Shown: one piece after another, positions 32,339-41,930 of the stretch
Layout of the letters: each line of letters begins with the position of its first letter
Numbering within the stretch: the stretch's first letter is position 1
Source of the DNA: Acinetobacter bouvetii DSM 14964 = CIP 107468
GTDB lineage: Bacteria > Pseudomonadota > Gammaproteobacteria > Pseudomonadales > Moraxellaceae
Assembly (NCBI RefSeq): GCF_000368865.1
Contig: NZ_KB849727.1
Location: forward strand, 1 to 64,000
DNA length: 64,000 bases
Direction of reading: 5' to 3'
Translations under genes and position numbers: made by a program
The notes under the pieces: model-generated
Databases searched by the model: none
Told to the model about the DNA's origin: nothing
What the model saw: only the letters and a program-made list of their open reading frames with translations

Positions 32339-34024
32339 TTAAGCCAAACCTACAATGAGTGGACCAAGTAAAGTTAAAAATACGTTTGCTAAAGCATATG
32401 TAATTGCAAATGGGACGGTAGGAATTGAGTTTCCAGCTTTATCAAGTACAGCACCAAATGCAGGGTTCGCACTGCGTGCGCCAGAGATTGCGCCTGCCAT
32501 TACTGCTACGTTGTCATAACGTAAAACATAGCGGGCGAATAACATTGCAAGAAGCAGCGGAACAACAGTGACGACGACACCAATCATAAAGAGTGAAAGG
32601 CCGCTGTCTTTGATGGTTTGTATGGCTTGCAGTCCTGACTGCAGGCCGACGGCAGCAACAAAACCAGCCAAACCCAGATCTTTTAAAAGTTGAGAAGCCG
32701 CCAATGGCATATTGCCACGCACTTGATTGCGGCTGCGCAGCCAGCCAAATAACAGGCCGGATAATAAAGCGCCGCCGCCTGCACCCAGGGTAAGAGGAAC
32801 ACCGTCAATACGAATCACAAATAAACCGATGAGCAAACCAACGACCAGGCCAGCGCCGTGGAAAACCCAGTCTGTTTTTAAGCTGGTTTCGATGGCTTTC
32901 CCGGCTTCTTTTACTAAACGCTGAAGGTCGTTTTTTGTACCATAAACGGTTACAACATCACCTTGACGCAGTACGGTATCGTCATTCAATACTTGCACTT
33001 CATCATTGCGTTTAATGGAAAGTACAAAAATGCCGTGCTTTAAATAGGGTGGTGTATTTGCTTTAACATCACCCAGCGTGCGATTGATGTATTTTGAATT
33101 GATTAAAATGACATCTGTTGTATCCATGACCATTTCCATGCCCTGAGAGGACTGGAGTTCTGGGCCAATTTTTTCAGATACTGCAACGACATTTGCGCGG
33201 CGCCCGACAATTAAAATGACATCATCTTCTTGCAAAACCAGATCTGCAGAAACATCTACAAATTGATTGTTGCGCTTAAGGCGTTCAATGGTAACGCTTG
33301 ATCCCATTGCTTCAATTTCTGCAATGGTTTTTCCTGCAGCGTGCTTAACTTTATAAATACGGCCAACAATTTCAGGTACAGCAAGCTCTTGACCAGGAGC
33401 CAATTCAAAAGCGCCTTTTAGACGTTCAGATTGCGCTTTAAGTGCATCATCACGAATTTCGCGGCCCATGAATTTAGGCAGTATGTTTGCACAAATAATA
33501 ATGGCGCCAAGTGAACCAAAGATATAAGTCACTGCGTAGCCAATTGCGACATTGGCTTGAAGCCTTTGAATCTCTGCAAGAGGAAGATCAAGTCTTGAAA
33601 TTGCATCACCGGCAGTACCGATAATCGCAGATTGAGTCATACCGCCAGCAGCGAGACCAGCAGCTAAACCTTTATCAAGATTGAAAAGCTTGGCCATAAC
33701 TAAAACTGTAATTAGGCCAGTCACAGCCATAAAGACTGCTAATAAAATTTCTTTAAGCGATTGCGGGCCAAGCGATTTGAAAAACTGCGGACCACTTTCA
33801 AAACCGACCGCGTAAATAAATAATGCAAAGAGAATTGCTTTGACACCATTATCTATAGGGACACCAAGCAGGCTTAATACAACAGCAACAAGAAGTGAAC
33901 CTGCTACACCGCCAAATTGAAACTTTCCAAACTGAAATTGACCAATCCAAAAACCGATTGCCAATGATAGGAACAATAGGATTTCTGGGCTATGTTTTAA
34001 TTCATTTTGTAACCATTCAATCAT
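32339..34024 (-). CDS. aspT: Aspartate:alanine antiporter (AspT, AAEx family)
   Basis: A 561-residue antiporter of the aspartate:alanine exchanger family, importing aspartate and exporting alanine; with the decarboxylase it consumes an intracellular proton and generates membrane potential. N-terminal helices (residues 10-180) and C-terminal helices (from about 385) each carry family GxxxG-rich repeats (GLAAGLAAGGMTQSAIIG and MAGAISGARSANPAFGAVL). The centre (residues 200-375) has two TrkA-C/RCK-like cytosolic domains with DDVILIVGRR and QGDVVTVYGTK. It is probably transcribed with asd. Confidence 0.9.
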   Translation of the reverse strand: MIEWLQNELKHSPEILLFLSLAIGFWIGQFQFGKFQFGGVAGSLLVAVVLSLLGVPIDNGVKAILFALFIYAVGFESGPQFFKSLGPQSLKEILLAVFMAVTGLITVLVMAKLFNLDKGLAAGLAAGGMTQSAIIGTAGDAISRLDLPLAEIQRLQANVAIGYAVTYIFGSLGAIIICANILPKFMGREIRDDALKAQSERLKGAFELAPGQELAVPEIVGRIYKVKHAAGKTIAEIEAMGSSVTIERLKRNNQFVDVSADLVLQEDDVILIVGRRANVVAVSEKIGPELQSSQGMEMVMDTTDVILINSKYINRTLGDVKANTPPYLKHGIFVLSIKRNDEVQVLNDDTVLRQGDVVTVYGTKNDLQRLVKEAGKAIETSLKTDWVFHGAGLVVGLLIGLFVIRIDGVPLTLGAGGGALLSGLLFGWLRSRNQVRGNMPLAASQLLKDLGLAGFVAAVGLQSGLQAIQTIKDSGLSLFMIGVVVTVVPLLLAMLFARYVLRYDNVAVMAGAISGARSANPAFGAVLDKAGNSIPTVPFAITYALANVFLTLLGPLIVGLA

Positions 34025-35038
34025 TTTTGATTCTCACTTTATAATATGTCGTGCCTCTAGTTTTTAGGATGTTTTAGGTTTTACAGTATTCTTAATTCAC
34101 AGTTTTTTTAACATACTATGTGATTGATTCCTGTGCAAACATAAGGAATTTTTAGAACTTAAGGTATAGTTTATTTAAAGTATTTACTTATTAGTTATTT
34201 AGGGGTGTTAATGTCACTGAATATTCGAAGAGGAATGATTTTTGAGATACAAACTTATACAATAAACACTATAAAGTTACTTAATTAATTCATGATTTTT
34301 AGTTGGAAATTAATGAAAAACATGATCAAAGTTTGTCTGTAAATCATAGTTGATTTTTTATTTTAAATTGTAAATGCTTATTGATTTTGCGGGAGTGTAG
34401 AGTTTAATCCTGTTTATCCAAAATAAGATTTTCGGATGAATGAGTACATTGAACCTTATTGAAAATATTGAGATTTTTAGTGGATTTAATTGTTAGCTCA
34501 TTTTGATAATTCGGAAGTTTTCAATCTATTTTCACTGCTTTTTTCCTGCATGATTTAATGAGCGGGTAGACAGTGCAGGGGAATTTAATAAACTGATGAA
34601 CAACAAAACTAATATCGTCATGAGTATTAGAATTGCCGTTACACTTATAGCCTTGACCTTTAGCACCCAGAATAAGATTGAATATGGTAGTTTTTTTGTT
34701 GTACGGGTGGATTCAATTCTTAAGTAATATTCGGAAAGAAATTTTTACATTTAAATTTATCTTCAAATAGCTATATTTATGCAGGTGAGATTAAGCAATC
34801 TAGGGGCGGTTGTATGCTGTAAAGCCGCGGTAAAGTGTTAATTAATCCTCAGAATAAACTCAGTGACGATCATGGTTATTAAGCTGCTCATAATCATAAT
34901 AAAAATAATTTCATGTTTTAATTTCACTGCAAAAATCCTTATAAAATAATTAGCTGTATGATTATTTAACATTAACTCAAGTATTTAAGGAGTCACTTTA
35001 AAGTTTTATGATTAGCGCGATTGAGCAGCTATATTTGC
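34025..35038. other. Long AT-rich intergenic region
   Basis: About 1 kb without an established gene. Besides the separately listed 29-codon frame, a 43-codon frame on the plus strand (34596-34727; MNNKTNIVMSIRIAV, then TLIALTFS) has a hydrophobic centre but its AGGGGA is 14 nt upstream, too far. A further 25-codon frame at 34211 has AGGGGTG in front. None has recognisable homology. The aspT promoter must lie here. Confidence 0.45.
34838..34927 (-). CDS. Putative 29-residue membrane peptide
   Basis: A short frame starting at GTG with AAGGA and an 8-nt spacer. The peptide begins MKLKHEIIFIMIMSSLITM and ends TEFILRIN: charged start, hydrophobic centre of about 19 residues, basic C-terminus. This is the shape of small inner-membrane subunits or type I toxins. 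No homologue is recognised and no antitoxin RNA can be seen, so it is only a candidate. Confidence 0.3.
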   Translation of the reverse strand: MKLKHEIIFIMIMSSLITMIVTEFILRIN

Positions 35039-35848
35039 CTAAGCTGTATTGTCCATGACATGGTGGCGTTCTTGATGATAAGACTCTTCTGTGTGGCCTT
35101 TTTTCCAATACGGGACTGCGTACAAATGCGTTTTTTTGACTTTATAAAGATGTTTAAACGCTTTCAGTAAAGACACGACCCGAGAATTTTCACCCGCTAA
35201 ACTCACAGAAATTTGCTGCTGATTCCAATCTAATTGCGCTAATGAGGCATGAATTTTTGTTTCGGCATCTGGATGCTGAATCAGCCAATGTACTGTTACG
35301 GCAGCCGGATGTATCAGGGGGATGCAATCTTTTTCATCTTCAATTTCGATCCAAACTTCGCCATGAGCATGAGCTGGAAGCAGTTCTAAAGAAGCAGCAA
35401 TCATCGGCAAGGCTGAAAGGTCGCCAATAAAAATCCAGTAGTCTGCAGCGGGATTAAATCTTGGTCGGCCGCCAGGGCCCGCTAAGCCAATGACTTGCCC
35501 AGGCTGAGCGTTTATGGCCCAATTGGCTGCTGTCCCATAATCCGCGTGCCGTACAAAATCGACCACCAAAAGTTGTTCATCTGCTAAAAAATTGCGGATG
35601 GTGTATGTCCGTGTAATTGGCTTTTGCCCATCAGGCCACAGCACTTTTCCTTGTTCATTGCGGTAAGGCAGCAGGGGTGTTAGGTGTGCTTGTTCTGAAA
35701 AAAATAACTTAATGTGTGCGCCATTTTGGTCAGTAGGGAAGTCAGAAAAATCCTTACTTGAAAAATAGACCCGCTGCAAATGCGGAGATAATTGCTCAGA
35801 GGCATGTACACAAATATAACGCGGCGGTGTCGGTGATGGAAAAGCCAT
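35039..35848 (-). CDS. Siderophore-interacting protein (ferric-siderophore reductase)
   Basis: A 269-residue protein of the SIP family, reducing ferric siderophore complexes in the cytoplasm with NAD(P)H and FAD. The FAD-binding domain is N-terminal, with TRTYTIRNF (the RxYT/SxR FAD motif) and GLAGPGGRPRFN. The NAD-binding half follows with WIFIGDLSALPMIAAS and a C-terminal LYAVPYWKKGHTEESYHQ, the family terminal motif of the SIP subgroup. It is divergent from the condensation-domain gene with a Fur box between them. It therefore probably releases iron from the siderophore made by this locus. Confidence 0.9.
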   Translation of the reverse strand: MAFPSPTPPRYICVHASEQLSPHLQRVYFSSKDFSDFPTDQNGAHIKLFFSEQAHLTPLLPYRNEQGKVLWPDGQKPITRTYTIRNFLADEQLLVVDFVRHADYGTAANWAINAQPGQVIGLAGPGGRPRFNPAADYWIFIGDLSALPMIAASLELLPAHAHGEVWIEIEDEKDCIPLIHPAAVTVHWLIQHPDAETKIHASLAQLDWNQQQISVSLAGENSRVVSLLKAFKHLYKVKKTHLYAVPYWKKGHTEESYHQERHHVMDNTA

Positions 35849-35950
35849 AGTTTTCTGCGTCTTAACGTTTAAGTAACAAATGATGGACAGGTTTTGATGA
35901 ATTAATCGAAAGATCTTGTCGTGCCAATGTAATGTAAATGAATATTATTT

Positions 35951-35969
35951 GCAAATGATAATCATTGTA
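35951..35969. promoter_or_regulatory. Fur box between the siderophore reductase and condensation-domain genes
   Basis: GCAAATGATAATCATTGTA matches the 19-bp Fur consensus at 15 of 19 positions by my count. It lies between the divergent genes at 35848 and 36074, so both are likely repressed by Fur when iron is plentiful. Confidence 0.8.
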
Positions 35970-36073
35970 TTTAATATCTGAAAGATGACTCAATTCAGTC
36001 AGACAACACACGTCCTATAAATACATTTCAATTTTTTATTTTTATAAAAAATGTTTGATCTACGGTGCTACAC

Positions 36074-37396
36074 ATGCAAACAATGGATTCTCTGGCTCCT
36101 TTAACCCGTGCACAACACAGTATGTGGAAAGGGCATCATCATCATGGCAGCTACCCATTTCATACTGCAGAATGGCTGGTCATTGACGGGCCGCTAAACC
36201 GAGAATTATTTCATCAAGCGATTGAATTCACATTAAAAGAGGCAAAGGCATTACATTGGCGAGCCCTCGAAAAAGATGGCAGGGTTTACCGTATAGATGA
36301 TGTGGACGTTCGTCCGCCACAATTTGCAGATTTATCACATCTAGATGACCAAGCCATTTTAGATTGGGCGGATTGCGCAGTAGAACCGCCTTTTGATTTA
36401 AGCGCAGGCCATTTATACGATTATGTTTTTGCCCATCTAGATGATAATAAATATGGGTTGTTTTTTAGAGCGCACCATGTGGCTTTAGACGGCTATGCCT
36501 ATGGACTGATGATTAATCGCTTCTTAGATTATTACCAGTCTTTAAAGAATGCATCGGCTCTAAAAAACAAGGCTTTTGATCATTTTGAGAAGTTTTTAGC
36601 AGATGAGCAGCGCTATCTTGCTTCACCCAAAGCTGAGCAGGATTTACAGTTCTGGCGTGAAAATTTTTCTCATGAGCTTGCACCGAAAAAGCGCTTAAAG
36701 CGGAAGCTAAAACAGCCGTTTTATCAAGGGCCTCGGTATGAAGAGGTCATTGATTGGGAAACGCAGCAAAAAATGAATGCATTGGCCGCGGAGCTGAAAT
36801 TGCCGAGTGCCATGGTGGTCATGGCCGTCATGATGAGCTATTTGGTTAAGCAGTCCGGTGACAGCAAGCAATGCTTTGGTGTGCCGATGATGTCGCGTTT
36901 AGGGACTGCATCAATGCGCATCCCATGTTTAGTCATGAATATTTTACCTTTACGGTTGGCTGGAACAGGACAAGAGAACCTTAAAGAAACCGTTCAGCTT
37001 TTAGCGCAGCGGTTTGCAGAAGTCAGGCCGCATCAGAACAGCTATTTTGAACAAATGCGTTTTGTATTAGATGGATTTGATCCCTTTGACAACATTTTAT
37101 TTGGCCCTATTGTGAATTGGATTCCTTATCCATTACCTGAGTATTTTGAAGGCTGCCATTTAACGAAAACCACCATTTCTGCAGGTCCAATTGAGGACTT
37201 TGATATCGCGATCACCAATAAATTTGTGGATGGCGTTGAGCGCTTATATCTTGCGGTCGATGGGCATAAAGAACTCTACAATGTTGAAGCTTTAGGCGAG
37301 TACTGGCATGACTTTATGCGCATGCTGCGCTTATGGCTGCAGCAGCCCGAGCAGTTAGCCAATCAATTAAGCATTGAAAAAAAACTGCCAGATTAA
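36074..37396 (+). CDS. Free-standing NRPS condensation domain (VibH-like)
   Basis: A 440-residue single condensation domain without adenylation or carrier parts. The catalytic HHxxxDG is present as FRAHHVALDGYAYG (residues about 137-150). Further family motifs: DSLAPLTRAQHSMW at the N-terminus and PCLVMNILPLRL later. VibH of vibriobactin synthesis has this size and joins carrier-bound 2,3-dihydroxybenzoate to a free polyamine. By analogy this protein should transfer the aryl group to the diamine made by the decarboxylase of this cluster. That is inference from family and context. The ATG at 36074 is chosen over a GTG 9 nt upstream; ACGGTG 6 nt before the ATG may be a weak ribosome site. Confidence 0.85.
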   Translation: MQTMDSLAPLTRAQHSMWKGHHHHGSYPFHTAEWLVIDGPLNRELFHQAIEFTLKEAKALHWRALEKDGRVYRIDDVDVRPPQFADLSHLDDQAILDWADCAVEPPFDLSAGHLYDYVFAHLDDNKYGLFFRAHHVALDGYAYGLMINRFLDYYQSLKNASALKNKAFDHFEKFLADEQRYLASPKAEQDLQFWRENFSHELAPKKRLKRKLKQPFYQGPRYEEVIDWETQQKMNALAAELKLPSAMVVMAVMMSYLVKQSGDSKQCFGVPMMSRLGTASMRIPCLVMNILPLRLAGTGQENLKETVQLLAQRFAEVRPHQNSYFEQMRFVLDGFDPFDNILFGPIVNWIPYPLPEYFEGCHLTKTTISAGPIEDFDIAITNKFVDGVERLYLAVDGHKELYNVEALGEYWHDFMRMLRLWLQQPEQLANQLSIEKKLPD

Positions 37397-37412
37397 ATCT
37401 GGCAGTTTTGAG
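37380..37412. terminator. Bidirectional terminator between the condensation-domain gene and entA
   Basis: AAAACTGCCAGATTAAATCTGGCAGTTTT is a perfect inverted repeat with A and T runs on either side. The stop codon of the condensation-domain gene lies inside the loop. It can terminate both convergent genes. Confidence 0.85.
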
Positions 37413-37432
37413 TACGCGTTATTTGCAGGCGA

Positions 37433-38206
37433 TTAAACCCCGAGCGTTGCGCCGCCATCAACAACCAGTTCATGCATAGTAATTTGTTTGGCCTGATCTG
37501 ACAGCAAGAACAAGACGGCATTTGCGACATCTTCAGGCTCGGCAATTTTTCTCAGCGGAATGCCGCTGCGGTACTGTTCAAGGTTGCCTTCAATAATGCC
37601 CGCGGGCGGCTGATCATCCGTCCATAGCTGTTTTTGCATTTGAGTTAAGGTCGAACCCGGCAAGACCAAATTGCAGCGAATGCCATGCGGTGCAAGCTCT
37701 AAAGCTAAATTTTTAAAGTAGTGGCTGACTGTGGCTTTTGTGGTGGCATATAGGCCCATGTTCATGCGGGGAATAAGCGCAGCATTTGAGCTGATGCTGA
37801 CAATGGCCCCGGATTGATAAGGAATCATTTGCTGGGCAACCCATTGAGACAGCAGGGCGGGCCCCATAAAGTTAACTGCTAAGTTGTGCTGCCATTGGGC
37901 TTCGGTGGTCTCTAGCAGGCTGCCCATTTCTAAAATGCCTGCGGCATTCACCAAGCCTGTAATAGGCTGTTCTGCCCAAGGTGATTGCTGAATACACTCT
38001 ATCAGGCTATTGGTTCGCTTAATATTATGTGAAATGGCATAAAAATTTTGTTGTTCTGATGGGGAGAGTGTCTGAATGACTTGCCATTTTTGAGAGTCAG
38101 GCTGCAGATCTATCCCAATGACCTGATGGCTTTGTTGAAGTAATTTTTTTACCACCGCTGCGCCAATCCCGCGTGCGGCACCCGTCACAATAAATACTGT
38201 GGACAT
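37433..38206 (-). CDS. entA: 2,3-dihydro-2,3-dihydroxybenzoate dehydrogenase
   Basis: A 257-residue short-chain dehydrogenase producing 2,3-dihydroxybenzoate with NAD. Seen: VTGAARGIGAAVVKKL (nucleotide fold), GLVNAAGILEMGSL (NAG motif), SISSNAALIPRMNMGLYATTK (Ser, Tyr-x-x-x-Lys catalytic core), and the C-terminal ELVVDGGATLGV typical of EntA/DhbA. Divergent from the entCEB operon, with two Fur-like palindromes between. Position and the EntA-like C-terminus support the specific call over a generic SDR. Confidence 0.9.
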   Translation of the reverse strand: MSTVFIVTGAARGIGAAVVKKLLQQSHQVIGIDLQPDSQKWQVIQTLSPSEQQNFYAISHNIKRTNSLIECIQQSPWAEQPITGLVNAAGILEMGSLLETTEAQWQHNLAVNFMGPALLSQWVAQQMIPYQSGAIVSISSNAALIPRMNMGLYATTKATVSHYFKNLALELAPHGIRCNLVLPGSTLTQMQKQLWTDDQPPAGIIEGNLEQYRSGIPLRKIAEPEDVANAVLFLLSDQAKQITMHELVVDGGATLGV

Positions 38207-38238
38207 TTAAGCATCCCTTAATTGGTTAACAAAAAAAT

Positions 38239-38277
38239 AACGATTATCGTTGCTATTTGAGAATAATAATCATTATA
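38239..38277. promoter_or_regulatory. Fur box region between entA and entC
   Basis: Positions 38259-38277 match the Fur 19-mer at 16 of 19 by my count, centred on ATAATCATTAT. A second palindrome, AACGATTATCGTT, lies at about 38239-38251. The region serves both divergent promoters. Confidence 0.8.
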
Positions 38278-38357
38278 GTTGTTGCGTTCAACTACTTTAG
38301 CCAGAAGGCAGTAGGACTGAACATTTAAAAACATAATTGAAAGATGTGAGAGCAAAT

Positions 38358-39584
38358 ATGTTGGCAGTAGAACCATCAGTCTTTAAAAATATGATTGGAA
38401 TAACCAGGGAGAATTTAATTGAAGCAGAAGTTGCCGGCTTTGTATTTGCGACACCTACGGGAACTATTTCAAGTAAAAAACTGCTCGAAAATATCCATTT
38501 TGAGCGTCAGCCGGAATTGTCTTTTGTCGAGCAGCAGCAGAAATGGCTGAAGCACGCACAGCACAAACTGCAGCAAAAAATCCAAGCGACCAGAAATTCT
38601 GAACTCATTTTGGTGGGAAGCTTGCCCTTTGATCATCGTGATTTACCTGAAATGTCGATTGCGGAAGCAAAAAATACCTATGTTACGGATGGATTAAATT
38701 TTGTAGCGCCTTTTGAAAGACTCTCACAAGTTCAAGCAACCCTTGTTCCTCCGCAGGCCGACTATGTCGATGGTGTAGCGAAACTCGTTGAATTAATGAA
38801 AACAACTGAGCTGGAAAAGGCCGTTTTGGCGCGTGCAATTGATCTTCAATGTGAGCAAAAAATACCTGTTATAGATTTGTTCTATCAATTATTTAAGAAT
38901 AATCCTGAAGGCTATACCTTTGCCTTGGCGCAGGATCCTAAAAAGTCTGGATGGTTTATGGGAGCCAGCCCTGAATTACTGGTTGCCAAGCAAAATCAAT
39001 ATGTGTTCAGCAATCCAGTTGCAGGAACCTTGGCGCGGAGTGCCAATGCGCTAGAAGACCAAGCGCAAGCGCAGCGTTTGCTGGCATCTGCAAAAGACCG
39101 GCATGAACATGCTGTGGTGATTGAAGCCATTGCAGATTTACTCTCGCCATTGTGTGACAAGCTGAGTATTCCGAAGTCTCCATCCTTAATCAAAACCCAA
39201 ACGGTTTGGCATTTGGCCACTCAAATCCAAGGCACGCTGAAAGATCCTGAAATGCATGTTTTCGATTTAGCCTCAATTTTGCATCCGACACCTGCTGTTT
39301 GCGGGCAGCCTGCGCCTTTAGCGCGCCAATTGATCTCTGATTTAGAACCTTTCAACCGCAATTTATTTGCAGGCACGATGGGCTGGAGTGATGCTTACGG
39401 CAATGGTGCTTGGGCTGTGAATGTGCGTTGCGGCCGTATTTTTGAATATTCAGCGCGGCTATATGCAGGCGCAGGCATTGTTGAAGCATCACAGCCGGCT
39501 AGCGAATTGAATGAAACAATTGCGAAATTTAAGACCATGCTGAATGCATTGGGCTTGAATGCCGATCAACTGACATATCAATAA
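38358..39584 (+). CDS. entC: Isochorismate synthase
   Basis: A 408-residue chorismate-binding enzyme forming isochorismate with Mg2+, the first committed step to 2,3-dihydroxybenzoate. Motifs: WFMGASPELLVAKQ, FSNPVAGTLAR, KDRHEHAVVIEAI, the classical ILHPTPAVCGQP and TMGWSDAYGNGAW near the end, which place it in the EntC/DhbC/MenF group. Its chorismate comes from AroC. The TTG at 38337 could extend it; the ATG at 38358 with TGAGAG ahead is preferred. It opens an entC-entE-entB-carrier operon with gaps of 11 and 16 nt. Confidence 0.93.
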   Translation: MLAVEPSVFKNMIGITRENLIEAEVAGFVFATPTGTISSKKLLENIHFERQPELSFVEQQQKWLKHAQHKLQQKIQATRNSELILVGSLPFDHRDLPEMSIAEAKNTYVTDGLNFVAPFERLSQVQATLVPPQADYVDGVAKLVELMKTTELEKAVLARAIDLQCEQKIPVIDLFYQLFKNNPEGYTFALAQDPKKSGWFMGASPELLVAKQNQYVFSNPVAGTLARSANALEDQAQAQRLLASAKDRHEHAVVIEAIADLLSPLCDKLSIPKSPSLIKTQTVWHLATQIQGTLKDPEMHVFDLASILHPTPAVCGQPAPLARQLISDLEPFNRNLFAGTMGWSDAYGNGAWAVNVRCGRIFEYSARLYAGAGIVEASQPASELNETIAKFKTMLNALGLNADQLTYQ

Positions 39585-39595
39585 GGCGCAGTGTC

Positions 39596-41263
39596 ATGTT
39601 TAAACAAGCAACGAACGCACAGCATCTCTGGGACGGCATTGTGCAATATCCGCCTGAGTTTGTAGAAAAATATATCGCCAAAGGCTACTGGCAGGGGCAG
39701 ACCCTCAGTGATTTCTTTATTGAATGTGCTGAAAAATACAGCCAAAACACTGCGCTTATTTGTGGCGCCCGCCAGTTCAGTTATGCGGATTTGCAGCAGC
39801 GTATAGATGCGTTTGCGGTGTATTTAAGCAAACAAGGTTATCAGCTGGGCGATAGCGTAGTGATTCAGCTCCCGAATATTGCTGAGTTCTTTATTGCCTA
39901 TTTTGGCGCACTGCGTATTGGTATGCGGCCAATCATGAGTTTGCCCGCGCATCGTCATATTGAAGTCAGTCACTTTATTGGTCAAACCAATGCAAAGCTC
40001 TATATTTGCGCTGATAAATTTATGGGCTTTGACTACCGCCGGTTAGCGCATGAATGTCTGAAACGGTGTGAAAGTTTGCAGCGTGTGATTGTTGTAGGAG
40101 ATGCTGGTGATTTTGATGCATGGCCTGAGATGGATCAGCTTCAAATGCAGCGCATCGTTCCGCCGCAATTGACGGCACGCCATGTGGCATTTTTTCAGCT
40201 TTCCGGCGGCAGCACGGGTACGCCAAAACTGATTCCGCGTACGCATGATGACTATTTATATAGTGTCCGCGCCAGTGCAGACATTTGTGAGCTGAATCAG
40301 CGAACCAAAATGTTGATGGTATTGCCTGTTGCGCATAATTTCAGCATGAGTTCTGCCGGTTCATTGGGGCTGTTTTATGCCGGCGGCACGCTGGTTTTAT
40401 CACAAGATCCTTCAGCAGCAACATGTTTTGCTTTAATCAAAAAGCATGGAATTTCCTATGTCGCATTAGTGCCCGCTTTAGCCGCATCTTGGGCTGAGGC
40501 GGTACAAAAAGGGCAGGAGAATATTTTTCCCCGCCTTGCGGTACTGCAAGTTGGGGGAGCCCGGCTAGCCGATGCCTTGGCGCGTCAATTGACTGAACAG
40601 TATCAGTGCCGCTTACAGCAGGTCTTTGGCATGGCGGAAGGTTTAGTCAATTACACCCGTTATGATGACGATATTGAGCAAATCATCTCGACACAGGGCA
40701 GCCGCATCAGTGCGGACGATGAAATCAAAGTGGTGGATGATGAAGACCAAGAGCTGCCGATAGGTGAAGTTGGGCATCTTTTAACCCGAGGGCCTTATAC
40801 CATTCGGGGTTATTACAATGCGCCTGAGCATAACCGTAACGCATTTACGGTTGATGGTTTCTACCGCACGGGGGATTTAGTTCGCATCAATGCTGAAGGC
40901 AACATTATTGTAGAGGGACGCAGTAAGGATCAGATCAACCGTGGCGGTGAAAAAATTGCCACAGAAGAAGTAGAGCAAGTGCTTAATCAGCATCCTCAAG
41001 TCATTCAATCAGCACTAGTCTCTATGCCTGATTCAATGCTGGGTGAAAAAAGCTGCGCCTATATTCAATGGCGCATGGATGGGCAAGACCCCAGTCAAAC
41101 ACGGCTAAGCATGCAGCTTCGGCAATATGTTCAACATTATGGCTTGGCAACTTATAAAATTCCCGATCATATTGAATTTGTTGAAGAAATGCCTTATACC
41201 GCTTTGGGAAAAATAGATAAAAAAGCCCTCAGACAGCGTTTAGCTGCAGCACACATTTTGTAA
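39596..41263 (+). CDS. entE: 2,3-dihydroxybenzoate-AMP ligase
   Basis: A 555-residue adenylation enzyme activating 2,3-dihydroxybenzoate and loading it onto the aryl carrier protein. ATP motif: QLSGGSTGTPKLIPRTHDD. Aryl-acid pocket: VAHNFSMSSAGSLG, with His, Asn and the second Ser where dihydroxybenzoate-specific enzymes have Ser rather than the Cys of salicylate activators. Also FYRTGDLVRIN and the C-terminal ALGKIDKKALRQ with the catalytic Lys. It lies between entC and entB on one transcript. Confidence 0.93.
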   Translation: MFKQATNAQHLWDGIVQYPPEFVEKYIAKGYWQGQTLSDFFIECAEKYSQNTALICGARQFSYADLQQRIDAFAVYLSKQGYQLGDSVVIQLPNIAEFFIAYFGALRIGMRPIMSLPAHRHIEVSHFIGQTNAKLYICADKFMGFDYRRLAHECLKRCESLQRVIVVGDAGDFDAWPEMDQLQMQRIVPPQLTARHVAFFQLSGGSTGTPKLIPRTHDDYLYSVRASADICELNQRTKMLMVLPVAHNFSMSSAGSLGLFYAGGTLVLSQDPSAATCFALIKKHGISYVALVPALAASWAEAVQKGQENIFPRLAVLQVGGARLADALARQLTEQYQCRLQQVFGMAEGLVNYTRYDDDIEQIISTQGSRISADDEIKVVDDEDQELPIGEVGHLLTRGPYTIRGYYNAPEHNRNAFTVDGFYRTGDLVRINAEGNIIVEGRSKDQINRGGEKIATEEVEQVLNQHPQVIQSALVSMPDSMLGEKSCAYIQWRMDGQDPSQTRLSMQLRQYVQHYGLATYKIPDHIEFVEEMPYTALGKIDKKALRQRLAAAHIL

Positions 41264-41279
41264 ATATATAGGTAAAACC

Positions 41280-41930
41280 ATGGCTATTCCGCGTATCGCA
41301 AGTTATCCAATGCCGCAAGTGCAGCACTTTCCAAGCAATAAAGTGAATTGGACGCTTGACCCAAGCCGCGCCGTACTTTTAGTGCATGACTTGCAGCAAT
41401 ACTTCTTAGATTTTTATGACCAAACACAGGCGCCTATTCCAGAATTGATACAGCATTGCCGTCAATTAATTGATCAATGCCATAAGGTCGGCATTCCTGT
41501 GTATTACACCGCGCAGCCGGGTGATCAAAGCACAGAGCATCGCCAGCTGCTGACTGATTTTTGGGGTAAGGGCTTGGTAGCAGATCCCAATATGGTACAA
41601 ATTATTCCAAGCCTTCAGCCTGAAGAGCAGGATACCGTTCTCACCAAATGGCGTTACAGCGCATTTAAGAAAAGTGATTTTGAACAGCGCATTAAAGATG
41701 CAGGCCGAGATCAGCTGATCATTTGCGGTGTTTATGCGCATATTGGCTGCTTATTGACAGCGGCTGAAGCCTTTATGCTGGATATGCAGGCCTTTTTAGT
41801 GGGCGATGCGCTGGCAGATTTCAGTTTAGAAGAACATGAAATGGCATTGAAATATGCGGCTGGACGTTGTGCCAAAGTGGTAGATACAGCGGCGGTTTTA
41901 AATGAACTTCAAACGGAGATTGTACGATGA
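41280..41930 (+). CDS. entB: Isochorismatase, EntB without carrier domain
   Basis: A 216-residue isochorismatase hydrolysing isochorismate to 2,3-dihydro-2,3-dihydroxybenzoate and pyruvate. The catalytic Asp is in LLVHDLQQYFLDFY, the Lys in TVLTKWRYSAFKKSDF, and the Cys in ICGVYAHIGCLLTAAEAFM. Enterobacterial EntB is about 285 residues because it carries an aryl carrier domain; here the chain ends at 216 and the carrier is the next gene. The genes overlap by ATGA. The start ATG has AGGTAAAACC in front. Confidence 0.92.
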   Translation: MAIPRIASYPMPQVQHFPSNKVNWTLDPSRAVLLVHDLQQYFLDFYDQTQAPIPELIQHCRQLIDQCHKVGIPVYYTAQPGDQSTEHRQLLTDFWGKGLVADPNMVQIIPSLQPEEQDTVLTKWRYSAFKKSDFEQRIKDAGRDQLIICGVYAHIGCLLTAAEAFMLDMQAFLVGDALADFSLEEHEMALKYAAGRCAKVVDTAAVLNELQTEIVR

